Shown one piece after another: positions 57,098-63,721 of a stretch of DNA of 64,000 nucleotides (its first letter is position 1; every line of letters begins with the position of its first letter). The translations under genes and the position numbers were made by a program. This stretch comes from VHCN01 sp964589935. GTDB lineage: Bacteria > Verrucomicrobiota > Verrucomicrobiia > Limisphaerales > VHCN01. The notes under the pieces were generated by a model, which searched no databases, was not told the DNA's origin, and worked only from the letters and a program-made list of their open reading frames with translations. Where the stretch lies: NCBI GenBank assembly GCA_964589935.1, contig CAZPVD010000005.1:217953-281952 (forward strand), written 5' to 3'.

Positions 57098-57679
57098 TCA
57101 ATTCGCCGCCGCTTTGCCCAGCTTGAGGAAGTTCCGCATGATTTGCCGGCCGTTCTCCGTGAGGATGCTTTCGGGATGGAACTGCACGCCCCAGATTGGC
57201 AGCTCCTTGTGTTTCACGCCCATGATTTCGCCCTCATCCGTGTCGGCAGTGATTTCGAGGCACGCGGGCAGCGTGTCGCGCTTGATGACGAGCGAGTGGT
57301 AGCGCGTGGCGTTGAACGGATTCGGCATCCCCTCGAACAAATCCTTTCCGTTGTGGCGGATTGGCGAAGTCTTGCCGTGCATCATGCGGTAGTTCACGAC
57401 CACCTCGCCGCCGAACACGTGGCCGATGCACTGGTGGCCGAGGCACACGCCGAGGATCGGCACGCGCCCGCCGAACTCGCGGATGATCTCGTTCGACGCG
57501 CCGGCCTCGCGCGGTGAGCACGGCCCCGGCGAGACGAGGATGCGCTCCGGCGCGAGCGCGCGAATCTCGCCGGGCGTCACCTGGTCGTTGCGCAGCACGC
57601 GCAAGTCCACGTTCAACTCGCCAAGATATTGGACGAGGTTGTAGGTGAACGAATCGTAGTTGTCTATGACCAGGACCAT
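57098..57679 (-). CDS. trpG: Anthranilate / aminodeoxychorismate synthase glutamine amidotransferase component
   Basis: 193 residues, class I glutamine amidotransferase. The N-terminus LVIDNYDSFTYNLVQYL is the TrpG/PabA signature, the nucleophile Cys79 lies in GVCLGHQCIGH, HGKTSPI follows, and the catalytic His and Glu occur in GVQFHPESIL. It supplies ammonia from glutamine to TrpE or PabB; neither is nearby, so tryptophan versus folate use cannot be decided and a shared role is possible. It is the last ordinary chromosomal gene before the cassette array. Confidence 0.94.
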   Translation of the reverse strand: MVLVIDNYDSFTYNLVQYLGELNVDLRVLRNDQVTPGEIRALAPERILVSPGPCSPREAGASNEIIREFGGRVPILGVCLGHQCIGHVFGGEVVVNYRMMHGKTSPIRHNGKDLFEGMPNPFNATRYHSLVIKRDTLPACLEITADTDEGEIMGVKHKELPIWGVQFHPESILTENGRQIMRNFLKLGKAAAN

Positions 57680-57801
57680 GCGCGGCGCAAGCTAACGCGT
57701 CGCGCGCCCGTTGAAAACTGCGAAGTGCATCCCGCTTCCTTTGCGCTCCTGCGCCTGTGCGCTGAAGGACCGATCAAATGAACGCGCCGCTCGTTCCCCC
57801 T

Positions 57802-57894
57802 CACCAACGACCCAAGTTCAGCGACCTCGGACTCCAAGTCGGAGCAGGCCGCACGATTAGACCCCGTTGGTGGGTCGTTCACTCGCAGTTGCAT
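57802..57894 (-). repeat. attC site 1 (degenerate, array end)
   Basis: Starts CACCAACGACCCAAGTTCAGCGAC, matching the conserved left arm except the first bases, and ends GTTGCAT, a variant core; the length is exactly 93 bp as in the canonical sites. The central part differs. It directly follows the stop of the exported repeat protein and is the last recognisable site before trpG. Confidence 0.6.
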
Positions 57895-57895
57895 C

Positions 57896-58438
57896 TCATG
57901 GTTTTCTCGCCGGCTGGCTCTTTTGATATTTCAGAAACACGTCAGGAAACTTGTTGGTCTCGCCGTCCTTCAGCGACCAGATAAAGTGGCTGATCTGCGC
58001 CCCGCTGCTTGGGTCGCCAATGCCGAACCACTTTCCATCCGCCGTCGTGAAATGGGAGGAACAGGGGCTTCTGGCCGCGAGCATGGCGGTGCAGGGAGCC
58101 ATCGCCGCGATTTCCTTGGCCGTGACATAGTGGGGGGCGGCCTGATAGTTCAGGAATGTGTCTGGGAACTTGTGGGCCTGTCCTTCCTTCAGCGCGCCAA
58201 CAAAATGCCAGACCGACTGCTCGCCGCGGATGTCTCCGAGGACAAACGCCTTGCCACTCGCGTTCGTGAACGACCCGGAGAATTCGGACAATCTTTTCGC
58301 GAACATTACGGTGCATGGAGGCATCGCTGTGATTTCCTTGACCGTGATGTAGTTGATTTTGTCGTCAGCGTGGGCCGACACCGCCACGAAAAGGCCGGCT
58401 ACAAACGCCAGTTTCGTCAGGGCGATGGAGTTCTTCAT
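57896..58438 (-). CDS. Exported protein with two internal repeats (terminal cassette)
   Basis: 180 residues with a signal peptide ending VSAHA. Two homologous repeats of about 70 residues follow: YITVKEITAMPPCTVMFAKR with HKFPDTFLNYQ, then YVTAKEIAAMAPCTAMLAAR with NKFPDVFLKYQ. Each has a conserved PC or APC, a G-x-G-D loop (VLGDIRGEQSVWHF, GIGDPSSGAQISHF) and a KEG/KDGE turn. I recognise no named family. The stop codon lies one base after attC site 1 on this strand, so it is probably the oldest, last cassette. Confidence 0.75.
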   Translation of the reverse strand: MKNSIALTKLAFVAGLFVAVSAHADDKINYITVKEITAMPPCTVMFAKRLSEFSGSFTNASGKAFVLGDIRGEQSVWHFVGALKEGQAHKFPDTFLNYQAAPHYVTAKEIAAMAPCTAMLAARSPCSSHFTTADGKWFGIGDPSSGAQISHFIWSLKDGETNKFPDVFLKYQKSQPARKP

Positions 58439-58478
58439 GCAGAATTAGACGCCAAAGCTAAAGGGATGCTCCTCCAAG

Positions 58479-58573
58479 GCCTGACGACCCAGAGCTACAG
58501 CGCCGGCGGCCACGAGGCGCGCCGGTTGCAACTGCGCCGATCCGCCGCCGTTCGACGCCATGAAGGGTTGCGA
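58479..58573 (-). repeat. attC site 2
   Basis: GCCTGACGACCCAGAGCTAC at the left end and a GTTGCGA variant core at the right; 95 bp. It lies 10 bp after the stop of the GNAT gene. The left arm is the AGAGCTACAGCG subtype shared with sites at 59054, 60549 and 62563. Confidence 0.75.
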
Positions 58574-58583
58574 GGCATGGTCA

Positions 58584-59042
58584 TCACTGGATTCGCTTCT
58601 CGTAGCACCGACTCACCGGGTCGTCTCTGTATTCCCCGAAAGGCGGAATGCGCTGAAAGCCCATCCGCTCGTATAACCCGATGGCGGCGTGCTGATGGAT
58701 GCCAGTCTCCAAGCGCAGAACCCCGACCTTGTGGCTCCTTGCGAAGTTGGCCAGGTGGTCGAGCAACAACTTGGCGAGGCCCAACCCACGAAACTGAGGC
58801 CGCACATACATGCGCTTCAACTCCCCATAATTGGTGCCAAACAACTTGATGCCGCCGCAGCCGGCAGGAGCGCCGTCAACGCGAATGACGAAGAAGGCCA
58901 CCGAATCGGCAATCAACTTCTGCACGCTGAAGCCGTGACGGCTCTCGCTCGGATACAGCGGCTCCAAGTGTGCATCAAGCTCCGCAATCAAGGCCGTCGC
59001 GTCAGGAGTTGCAGGATGCTCTTGTGTGATGATTGGAGTCAT
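58584..59042 (-). CDS. GNAT-family N-acetyltransferase (cassette gene)
   Basis: 152 residues. The acetyl-CoA-binding motif A is ELKRMYVRPQFRGLGLAKLL (R-G-L-G form), preceded by GCGGIKLFGTNYGE, and followed by the LRLETGIHQHAAIGLYERMGF motif B. The substrate is unknown; GNAT genes are among the most common integron cassettes. The gene starts 11 bp from attC site 3 and ends at attC site 2, filling the cassette. Confidence 0.92.
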   Translation of the reverse strand: MTPIITQEHPATPDATALIAELDAHLEPLYPSESRHGFSVQKLIADSVAFFVIRVDGAPAGCGGIKLFGTNYGELKRMYVRPQFRGLGLAKLLLDHLANFARSHKVGVLRLETGIHQHAAIGLYERMGFQRIPPFGEYRDDPVSRCYEKRIQ

Positions 59043-59053
59043 GCTGTGCGGAT

Positions 59054-59125
59054 GCCTGACGACCCAGAGCTACAGCGACCAACGCTGGCAGCGCGCGTCC
59101 GCCGAAGCCGACGAGATTGTAAAAC
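59054..59125 (-). repeat. attC site 3 (half site, right arm not recognisable)
   Basis: The left arm GCCTGACGACCCAGAGCTAC (59054-59073) and AGCGACC are intact, but no GTTAGGC-type core or GCTGCAGCGCATG arm follows at the expected distance. A GTAAAAC at 59119-59125 is the nearest thing to an end. It is interpreted as a decayed or deleted site. Confidence 0.5.
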
Positions 59126-59132
59126 CAGCCGG

Positions 59133-59435
59133 TCACGTCGCTTTCGGCTTCACCGGATCGAGAAGGACAATGAACAAAGTGCAAATTGGCCCGAAGAATA
59201 ATGAACCGAACCACCATCCAAAACCACTTCTTCCCTTGCCCTGCGCCAGGCCTGCGTTGATGAGCGACAGCGTGAGCCAACCAACGGCATACTCACTCGT
59301 GTTTTGCATAAAATATCGCGTGATCCGCCTCGAACTGTGATCGGCCGACAGTCTCATCTCATAAGCAATATGCCAAGTGGCAAACATCACCAGCAACACA
59401 CTGAATGTGAACGGATGCCCGGCAATGGACACCAA
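59133..59435 (-). CDS. Small membrane protein (possibly truncated cassette gene)
   Basis: 100 residues if the TTG at 59435 is used; GTG at 59432 is an alternative and there is no ATG upstream before an in-frame stop, which is the stop codon of the YdeI-like gene. Two hydrophobic segments are visible (FTFSVLLVMFATWHIAY and SGFGWWFGSLFFGPICTLFIVLLD), with a KGRSGFGWWFGSLFFGP motif common to small two-helix membrane proteins. The lack of a good start and the incomplete flanking attC sites suggest a damaged cassette. Confidence 0.5.
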   Translation of the reverse strand: MVSIAGHPFTFSVLLVMFATWHIAYEMRLSADHSSRRITRYFMQNTSEYAVGWLTLSLINAGLAQGKGRSGFGWWFGSLFFGPICTLFIVLLDPVKPKAT

Positions 59436-59507
59436 ACGTGCAACGGCGATCTTGCTGATGCGAATGCGTGGACGGCTAACGATGCGACGCGTCAGTGTGA
59501 CTGCGTC

Positions 59508-60074
59508 TCATTTCAATCCCAGCTCTTTGCCCGCAGTAAGCATGCGGATTGCCTCCTGCACGCGCCTCAGTTTGGTTTCCGGCCGCTTCGCGTAGTCAAT
59601 CCAGCCGATGTATCTGCGCCGGTGGGACGGGGCAAGGCTTTCGAAATGCCGAAGCGCCGCCGGATGCTTCGCGAGCGCTTCCTGAATGTAGTGCGGTGGC
59701 TTCGCAGGCAGCGACCTTGGCGGGTCATAACGCTGGCCGGTTGGCGCGCGGTTCAACCCGGCCGGCATCAATCGCCCGCTCGCCTTGAGCTGCGCATACC
59801 GTTTGCGATTGGACGCTGACCACTTGCTGTTGGGCTTGCGCGGTGTGAACTTGCGGGCATACCGCGCGTCATCGAGGCGCTTGATCAGGCTGTCAATCCA
59901 GCCGAAGCACAGCGCCTCATTGACGGCGTCCTCGTAGGCAATCGCCGCACGCCCGGTGTGGCGTTTGTGAAAGACGAGCCACACCTCCGATTCCGACTCG
60001 TGATGAGCGGCGAGCCATGTCCGCCACTGCTCAAGAGTGCGGGCATCGAGCGTTTTCAAAGTCTTCGAGCGCAC
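59508..60074 (-). CDS. YdeI/OmdA-like protein (cassette gene)
   Basis: 188 residues. It contains LEQWRTWLAAHHESESEVWLVFHKR, YEDAVNEALCFGWIDSLIKRLDD, FTPRKPNSKWSASNRKR and the C-terminal FESLAPSHRRRYIGWIDYAKRPETKLRRV block, all typical of the YdeI/bacteriocin-protection (OmdA) family. Its biochemical role is not established. It starts 28 bp from attC site 4. The expected attC after its stop is missing; only a GGCTAACGATGCGACG fragment at 59474-59489 recalls one. Confidence 0.88.
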   Translation of the reverse strand: MRSKTLKTLDARTLEQWRTWLAAHHESESEVWLVFHKRHTGRAAIAYEDAVNEALCFGWIDSLIKRLDDARYARKFTPRKPNSKWSASNRKRYAQLKASGRLMPAGLNRAPTGQRYDPPRSLPAKPPHYIQEALAKHPAALRHFESLAPSHRRRYIGWIDYAKRPETKLRRVQEAIRMLTAGKELGLK

Positions 60075-60102
60075 TGTCCGATTACCTGTTGGAATGTTGT
60101 CT

Positions 60103-60195
60103 GCCTAACGACCCAAGCTCAGCGACGGCGGCCACGGGACGCACCGATTGCAACCACGACGCTCCCGCCCGGCTCGCTGCAGCGCATGGTTAGGC
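60103..60195 (-). repeat. attC site 4 (canonical)
   Basis: 93 bp from GCCTAAC (60103-60109) to GTTAGGC (60189-60195), with inner arms AAGCTCAGCGA and TCGCTGCAGCGCATG. It follows the stop of the three-helix membrane protein by 7 bp. One of the best-preserved copies. Confidence 0.93.
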
Positions 60196-60202
60196 CGCGT
60201 TC

Positions 60203-60544
60203 TCATGGTCTCGACAATAGCAAACACAGAAGCAGTGCGACAGCGAAGATGACGCAACGATAGCCCCAGCGATAAAAGGAACGTCTGCTCTCTGGCAATG
60301 CTGCGCTGCCGAAGGTGAAGAACTGCCGCTGCCGGTAAAGAGGAAGCTTGGAGTAAAAAATCAACGCCACACCAACTGCTGCAACCAACAGGCCGACTCC
60401 ATAACACCAAACCCACGGAGTGCCTGTGAGCCTCGTGAAAAAGCTGAGAAGCTGCGACGCGACAAGAGCAGAGATGGCGATAACTAAAAACCAGTAGTGC
60501 TCAAGGAAGGTCTGCAAACCGTTGCTTTGGCGATGCGTGTCCAT
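60203..60544 (-). CDS. Three-helix membrane protein, unknown (cassette gene)
   Basis: 113 residues with three predicted transmembrane helices (WFLVIAISALVASQLLSFF, WCYGVGLLVAAVGVALIFY, RCVIFAVALLLCLLL). There are no recognisable motifs or families. It is flanked by attC site 4 just after its stop and attC site 5 four bases before its start, so it fills a whole cassette. Confidence 0.75.
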   Translation of the reverse strand: MDTHRQSNGLQTFLEHYWFLVIAISALVASQLLSFFTRLTGTPWVWCYGVGLLVAAVGVALIFYSKLPLYRQRQFFTFGSAALPESRRSFYRWGYRCVIFAVALLLCLLLSRP

Positions 60545-60548
60545 AGTG

Positions 60549-60653
60549 GCCTAACGACCCAGAGCTACAGCGACCCGGCGCACGGGACGCACCGATTGCA
60601 ACCACGACGCTCCCGCATGGTTCGCTGCAGTGCATTGCAGCGCATTGATAGGC
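60549..60653 (-). repeat. attC site 5 (with 10-bp internal duplication)
   Basis: GCCTAAC at 60549-60555 and GATAGGC (one mismatch) at 60647-60653. Compared with site 4 the right arm is longer because a 10-bp block is repeated (GCTGCAGTGCATTGCAGCGCATT), giving 105 bp. It lies between the two-helix and three-helix membrane protein cassettes. Confidence 0.85.
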
Positions 60654-60660
60654 GTTTCGC

Positions 60661-60885
60661 TCATGATGACCTCCGTCGCGCAACGATAATCATGACGACG
60701 CCTAAAACGGCCAACGCGGCACCGGCGGCGATGAATTCGTAATACGTGTGTCCGCTCCCGCTTTCCTTGACCTGTCGCATGGTGAACACAGCGGACAACG
60801 TCGCACCAAGCGTGAGAAAGAATGAACCCAACCAGTGTAGTGGCGTTGGCTTCTTTCGATTCGGTGTCTCGGATGGAGTGTTCAT
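60661..60885 (-). CDS. Two-helix membrane protein, unknown (cassette gene)
   Basis: 74 residues with a Pro/Lys-rich cytoplasmic start and two hydrophobic helices (LHWLGSFFLTLGATLSAVFTM, EFIAAGAALAVLGVVMIIVA), ending in RRRSS. No family is recognised. It starts 10 bp from attC site 6 and stops 7 bp before attC site 5. Confidence 0.72.
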   Translation of the reverse strand: MNTPSETPNRKKPTPLHWLGSFFLTLGATLSAVFTMRQVKESGSGHTYYEFIAAGAALAVLGVVMIIVARRRSS

Positions 60886-60895
60886 CGCTCGATAC

Positions 60896-60988
60896 GCCTT
60901 AACGACCCAAGCTCAGCGACCCGGCGCACGGGACGCTTCGATTGCAACCGCGACGCCCCCGCCGGGTTGCTGCAGCGCTTGGTTGCGC
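60896..60988 (-). repeat. attC site 6
   Basis: 93 bp from GCCTTAAC (an extra T in the core) to GTTGCGC at 60982-60988. The inner left arm AAGCTCAGCGACCCGGCGCACGG is intact, and the right arm reads GCTGCAGCGCTTG. It belongs to the SDR cassette, whose stop is 59 bp away. Confidence 0.85.
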
Positions 60989-61047
60989 CGCCTGATCACG
61001 CGGGTCATCGATTCGCTTCGGTGTCATCGACTTTCACAGCCATCCAA

Positions 61048-61842
61048 TCACCACGTAAACCCAACGGCCTTTCTCATGGCATCTTCGAATGCCTGATCGT
61101 CGAGGCTTCTTCGCAAGCCCAAAATCATCTCAGCGTCTTGGCCAACCGGAACACGTAGCGGCGTCGCGGGGTCTTCGATTGCACCGGCGATGGCTAATGC
61201 GACAACTTCGGGTCCGGGTGGACCAGATGGCCCCGTCGTCTTGGTATCGGCTCCGGCACACTGCTCCCAAAGTCCGGCGTAGTCGGCTGGTCCCTTATGA
61301 GGCTCGATCGCTTTTATGCCAGTAGCGATGGCTCCGGGCTCGATTAACACGCAGCGTATTCCAAAGTGACGGACTTCCAGGTGCAGTGACTCCGTCAAGG
61401 CTTCGAGCGCGAACTTGGAGGCGCTGTACGCTGCTCCGAGCGGCGAGGAGACCCGGCCGTTCACACTCGACACATTCACGATGACGCCGGAACCCCGCTT
61501 TCGCCAGGCGGGCAAGACCGCCTGGATTACGCGCAACGCGCCGAGCGTGTTTGTCTCGAACATCTGTCGGAAACGATCAAGTGGATAGCCTTCCACCGGC
61601 CCTCCGCCAGATATACCTGCGTTGTTGACGATGGCATCGAGCGGACCAACCTCTTCAAGGCACCGCGCCACGGAGTCATCGCTGGTGACATCGAGCACAT
61701 GTGCCTGGATGCCTTCCAATCCACTCAACGGGGATATGTCGGTGGCGACGACGGAATGCCCTCGGTTGGCAAGTAGCTGCGCCGTTGCCATTCCTATGCC
61801 GCGTGCCGCGCCTGTAATCAAAACCCTTAGCGCCTTTGACAT
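61048..61842 (-). CDS. Short-chain dehydrogenase/reductase (cassette gene)
   Basis: 264 residues, classical SDR. The cofactor-binding motif is TGAARGIG, Asp65-type DVTSDD follows, NNAGISGGG, the catalytic Ser in VNVSSVNG and YSASK complete the active site, and PGAIATGI follows. The Asp after the second beta-strand (ATDIS) suggests NAD(H) rather than NADP(H). The substrate is unknown. A 100-bp leader separates its start from attC site 7 and there is a 59-bp tail before attC site 6; it is the largest gene of the array. Confidence 0.93.
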   Translation of the reverse strand: MSKALRVLITGAARGIGMATAQLLANRGHSVVATDISPLSGLEGIQAHVLDVTSDDSVARCLEEVGPLDAIVNNAGISGGGPVEGYPLDRFRQMFETNTLGALRVIQAVLPAWRKRGSGVIVNVSSVNGRVSSPLGAAYSASKFALEALTESLHLEVRHFGIRCVLIEPGAIATGIKAIEPHKGPADYAGLWEQCAGADTKTTGPSGPPGPEVVALAIAGAIEDPATPLRVPVGQDAEMILGLRRSLDDQAFEDAMRKAVGFTW

Positions 61843-61943
61843 TCGGAAGTCCTCTTGCGTGTCGGAGCTAGTCTTCTACGGTTTGTTTGTTCGCCAGCCA
61901 CCGCACAAATCTGCCATGTGGATCAACCTCGGCCAACTCTGCC

Positions 61944-62036
61944 GCCCAACGACCCAAGCTCAGCGACGCGGCGCACGGGACGCGCCGACTGCAACCACGA
62001 CGCTCCTGCCGGGTTCGTTGCAGCGCAGGGTTAGGA
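61944..62036 (-). repeat. attC site 7
   Basis: 93 bp from GCCCAAC (61944-61950) to GTTAGGA (62030-62036), with both inner arms conserved (AAGCTCAGCGACGCGGCGCACGG and GTTGCAGCGCAGG). It follows the toxin remnant of the toxin-antitoxin cassette by 18 bp. Confidence 0.9.
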
Positions 62037-62054
62037 GTTCGCGGCCTCTTGGAG

Positions 62055-62305
62055 TCAGTTAATCTGATCGTATTTTCCGTGCGGCCCGATCCAATACCAG
62101 AGGATGCCATCTGGATGATCCTCGCCGAGAGCACGGTAATGGAGCCCGACGCGAGCCGACCAGACGCTGCCAACCTTCTTGAGTCGAAGGGATGGGTGTC
62201 GGGATCGGCCTTGAGAAGCTGGAAGTTCTTGTCGGCGAGTTCACGAATGGGCGCTGGCAACTGGCGGTGGTGAAACCAAAACTCCGGTGAGGCGAAATGG
62301 TTCAA
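62055..62305 (-). pseudogene. Frameshifted RelE/ParE-like toxin gene (cassette)
   Basis: Read on the minus strand, the first frame gives MNHFASPEFWFHHRQLPAPI and REL ADKNFQLLKADPDT, then a one-base shift is needed to continue as HPSLRLKKVGSVWSARVGLH and YRALGEDHPDGILWYWIGPH-GKYDQIN with a stop at 62055-62057. Joined, the product aligns over its whole length with the intact toxin at 28142. The shift falls near 62190-62200 and needs one inserted base. It may be a real mutation, a sequencing error or programmed frameshifting. The start overlaps the antitoxin gene by 4 bp. Confidence 0.8.
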
Positions 62306-62499
62306 AGCGGCGTGCAGCGCCCGGCCTCGTAGTCGGCTTTCGCGCGTTTGCCCGCGGCGTCGAACCGCCCGGCGCGGATGTCGGACTCAATCTGTCGGTC
62401 CCACTCGTTGGCGAGGTAGTCCTCAAACCACTCCGAAAACGTGGCAAGCTCCTCCTTGGAGAGGCTCGTGACGGCTGTTTCCAGTTCCTGAACACTCAT
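62302..62499 (-). CDS. Antitoxin (cassette gene)
   Basis: 65 residues, helical and acidic: SVQELETAVTSLSKEELATF, then EWFEDYLANEWDRQIESD and IRAGRFDAAGKRAKADYEAG. The second half matches the antitoxin at 28405. With its toxin damaged it may now act as an orphan that cross-neutralises the chromosomal toxin, but this is inference. It starts 64 bp from attC site 8. Confidence 0.78.
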   Translation of the reverse strand: MSVQELETAVTSLSKEELATFSEWFEDYLANEWDRQIESDIRAGRFDAAGKRAKADYEAGRCTPL

Positions 62500-62562
62500 G
62501 TGGAGAGACTACAATCGCAACGGCTGGGAGGCAAGCGACGATTCCGGGACACGCGAGCGAAC

Positions 62563-62657
62563 GCCTGACGCCCCTGAGCTACAGCGACCCGGCGCACGGG
62601 ACGCAACGACTGCAACCGCGACGCTCCCGCCGGGTTCGCTGCAGCGCATGGTTAGAC
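62563..62657 (-). repeat. attC site 8
   Basis: 95 bp from GCCTGAC (62563-62569) to GTTAGAC (62651-62657). It has the GAGCTACAGCGACCCGGCGC subtype of left arm and a canonical right arm TTCGCTGCAGCGCATG. The stop of the next gene is 11 bp away. Confidence 0.92.
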
Positions 62658-62667
62658 GGCGTCAATC

Positions 62668-63042
62668 TCACTGCTCTCTCCTCCAACAACTCACCCGATG
62701 ATTGTCGGTGCGTGGACTTGCCTGCAACACTGCCTCATTGTTAAAGCCAGGCAATTTCTGAAGCCTCTCCAGCAGTGCAACCTCTCCCGTCGCACCTTGT
62801 GGGACTGCAAGACCCGATGTCGAACCGTGGAGAACCCAATACCAATCGCAACCCCAAGGCCCATCATCGGTCGTGACAATCTCAACGTGCTGAAGATCAC
62901 TCCAAGCGAGAGCTTCCGTAGCGCGTTTTGGATGACTCAGGGTTATCTGCTGGTCGTCATATGCCACCACAAACTCACTCTCCGGCATGAGCCTCTTAGG
63001 ATCACGCTTCAAAGGAGCGAATAATGTGGAAAGCCAGCTCAT
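62668..63042 (-). CDS. Small soluble protein of unknown function (cassette gene)
   Basis: 124 residues from the ATG at 63042; the open frame upstream runs through attC site 9 and is not coding. It starts MSWLSTLFAPLKRDPKRLMPE and then shows alternating beta strands (EFVVAYDDQQITLSHP, LAWSDLQHVEIVTTDDGPWG, DWYWVLHGSTSGLAVPQG) followed by a helix LLERLQKLPGFNNEAVLQA. There is no signal peptide. I do not recognise a named family, although the alpha/beta pattern with a YWVLHG strand looks like a compact binding domain. Confidence 0.75.
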   Translation of the reverse strand: MSWLSTLFAPLKRDPKRLMPESEFVVAYDDQQITLSHPKRATEALAWSDLQHVEIVTTDDGPWGCDWYWVLHGSTSGLAVPQGATGEVALLERLQKLPGFNNEAVLQASPRTDNHRVSCWRREQ

Positions 63043-63045
63043 GCC

Positions 63046-63138
63046 GTCTAACGACCCAAGCGCAGCGACCCGGCGCACGGGACGCACCGATTGCAACCGC
63101 GACGCTCCCGCCGGGTTCGCTGCAGCGCATGGTTAGGC
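63046..63138 (-). repeat. attC site 9 (canonical)
   Basis: 93 bp from GTCTAAC (63046-63052) to GTTAGGC (63132-63138). The arms are AAGCGCAGCGACCCGGCGCACGG and TTCGCTGCAGCGCATG. The next gene upstream on the minus strand stops 12 bp away. Confidence 0.93.
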
Positions 63139-63150
63139 GGCATCATTTTA

Positions 63151-63567
63151 TCAATGGTCATGGCCGGCATAAATCCACATCGGCTCGGTCTTCCCAGCGC
63201 GCTCGAATCCGCACTTGCGATAAAAGTCTATGGCTCGACCGTCGGCAACGAGCATGTGCTGGTGAAAACCATCGTAACGTGCCATGAGCATCTGCATCAA
63301 GTGCGTCCCGATGCCTCGGCCCTGATACTCTGGCAGCACGAGCAAGTGTGGGTAGTAAACGACCAAGCAGCCGTCCGAGATAGCGTTGCCGAGTCCGATG
63401 AGCCTCGCGCCATCCCAAGCCGTGACCAGCGAGTGAGACGCCAGCAACGCCTTGTGCAACAACTCCGGCTTCTCTGCTGAAGACCACTCATTGGCGCGGT
63501 AAAGAGCCAAGACGCTCTCAAGCGGCAGGTCGCGCCTCTCGCTGTATTGAATGGCGTTGGAAGTCAT
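63151..63567 (-). CDS. GNAT-family N-acetyltransferase (cassette gene)
   Basis: 138 residues. Motif A is PHLLVLPEYQGRGIGTHLMQ (Q-G-R-G-I-G), after LIGLGNAISDGCLVVYY; motif B is LVADGRAIDFYRKCGFERAG. The start MTSNAIQYSERRDLPLESVL resembles GNATs annotated as tyrosine or polyamine-type acetyltransferases, but the substrate is unknown. It is not closely similar to the other cassette GNAT at 58584. It ends 12 bp from attC site 9 and begins 14 bp from site 10. Confidence 0.92.
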   Translation of the reverse strand: MTSNAIQYSERRDLPLESVLALYRANEWSSAEKPELLHKALLASHSLVTAWDGARLIGLGNAISDGCLVVYYPHLLVLPEYQGRGIGTHLMQMLMARYDGFHQHMLVADGRAIDFYRKCGFERAGKTEPMWIYAGHDH

Positions 63568-63581
63568 GGACGCGTGATGCC

Positions 63582-63704
63582 GCCTAACGACCCAAGCTCA
63601 GCGACGGCCTCGGCGGCGCGGGTGGAGCGCACGGTGCGCTCGCGAACTCCCGCGACGCTCGAACGGACGGCGGAGAGGCCGTTCGCTGCAGCGCATGGTT
63701 AGGC
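63582..63704 (-). repeat. attC site 10 (extended)
   Basis: GCCTAAC (63582-63588) to GTTAGGC (63698-63704). The outer and inner arms are canonical, but the central part is about 30 bp longer (123 bp in all), with additional GC-rich self-complementary segments such as GGTGGAGCGCACGGTGCGCTC, giving a longer hairpin tip. Confidence 0.92.
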
Positions 63705-63721
63705 CACGTCGTCGTCATATC

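Noticed and set aside
60105..60416. Minus-strand ORF ending NHALQRAGRERRGCNRCVPW
   Set aside because: This is read-through of an attC site in another frame; similar false ORFs occur at other sites of the array.
61868..62305. 145-codon minus-strand ORF starting like the toxin
   Set aside because: Only its first 35 or so codons are toxin sequence; the rest is out of frame and runs through attC site 7. Annotated instead as a frameshifted toxin at 62055-62305.
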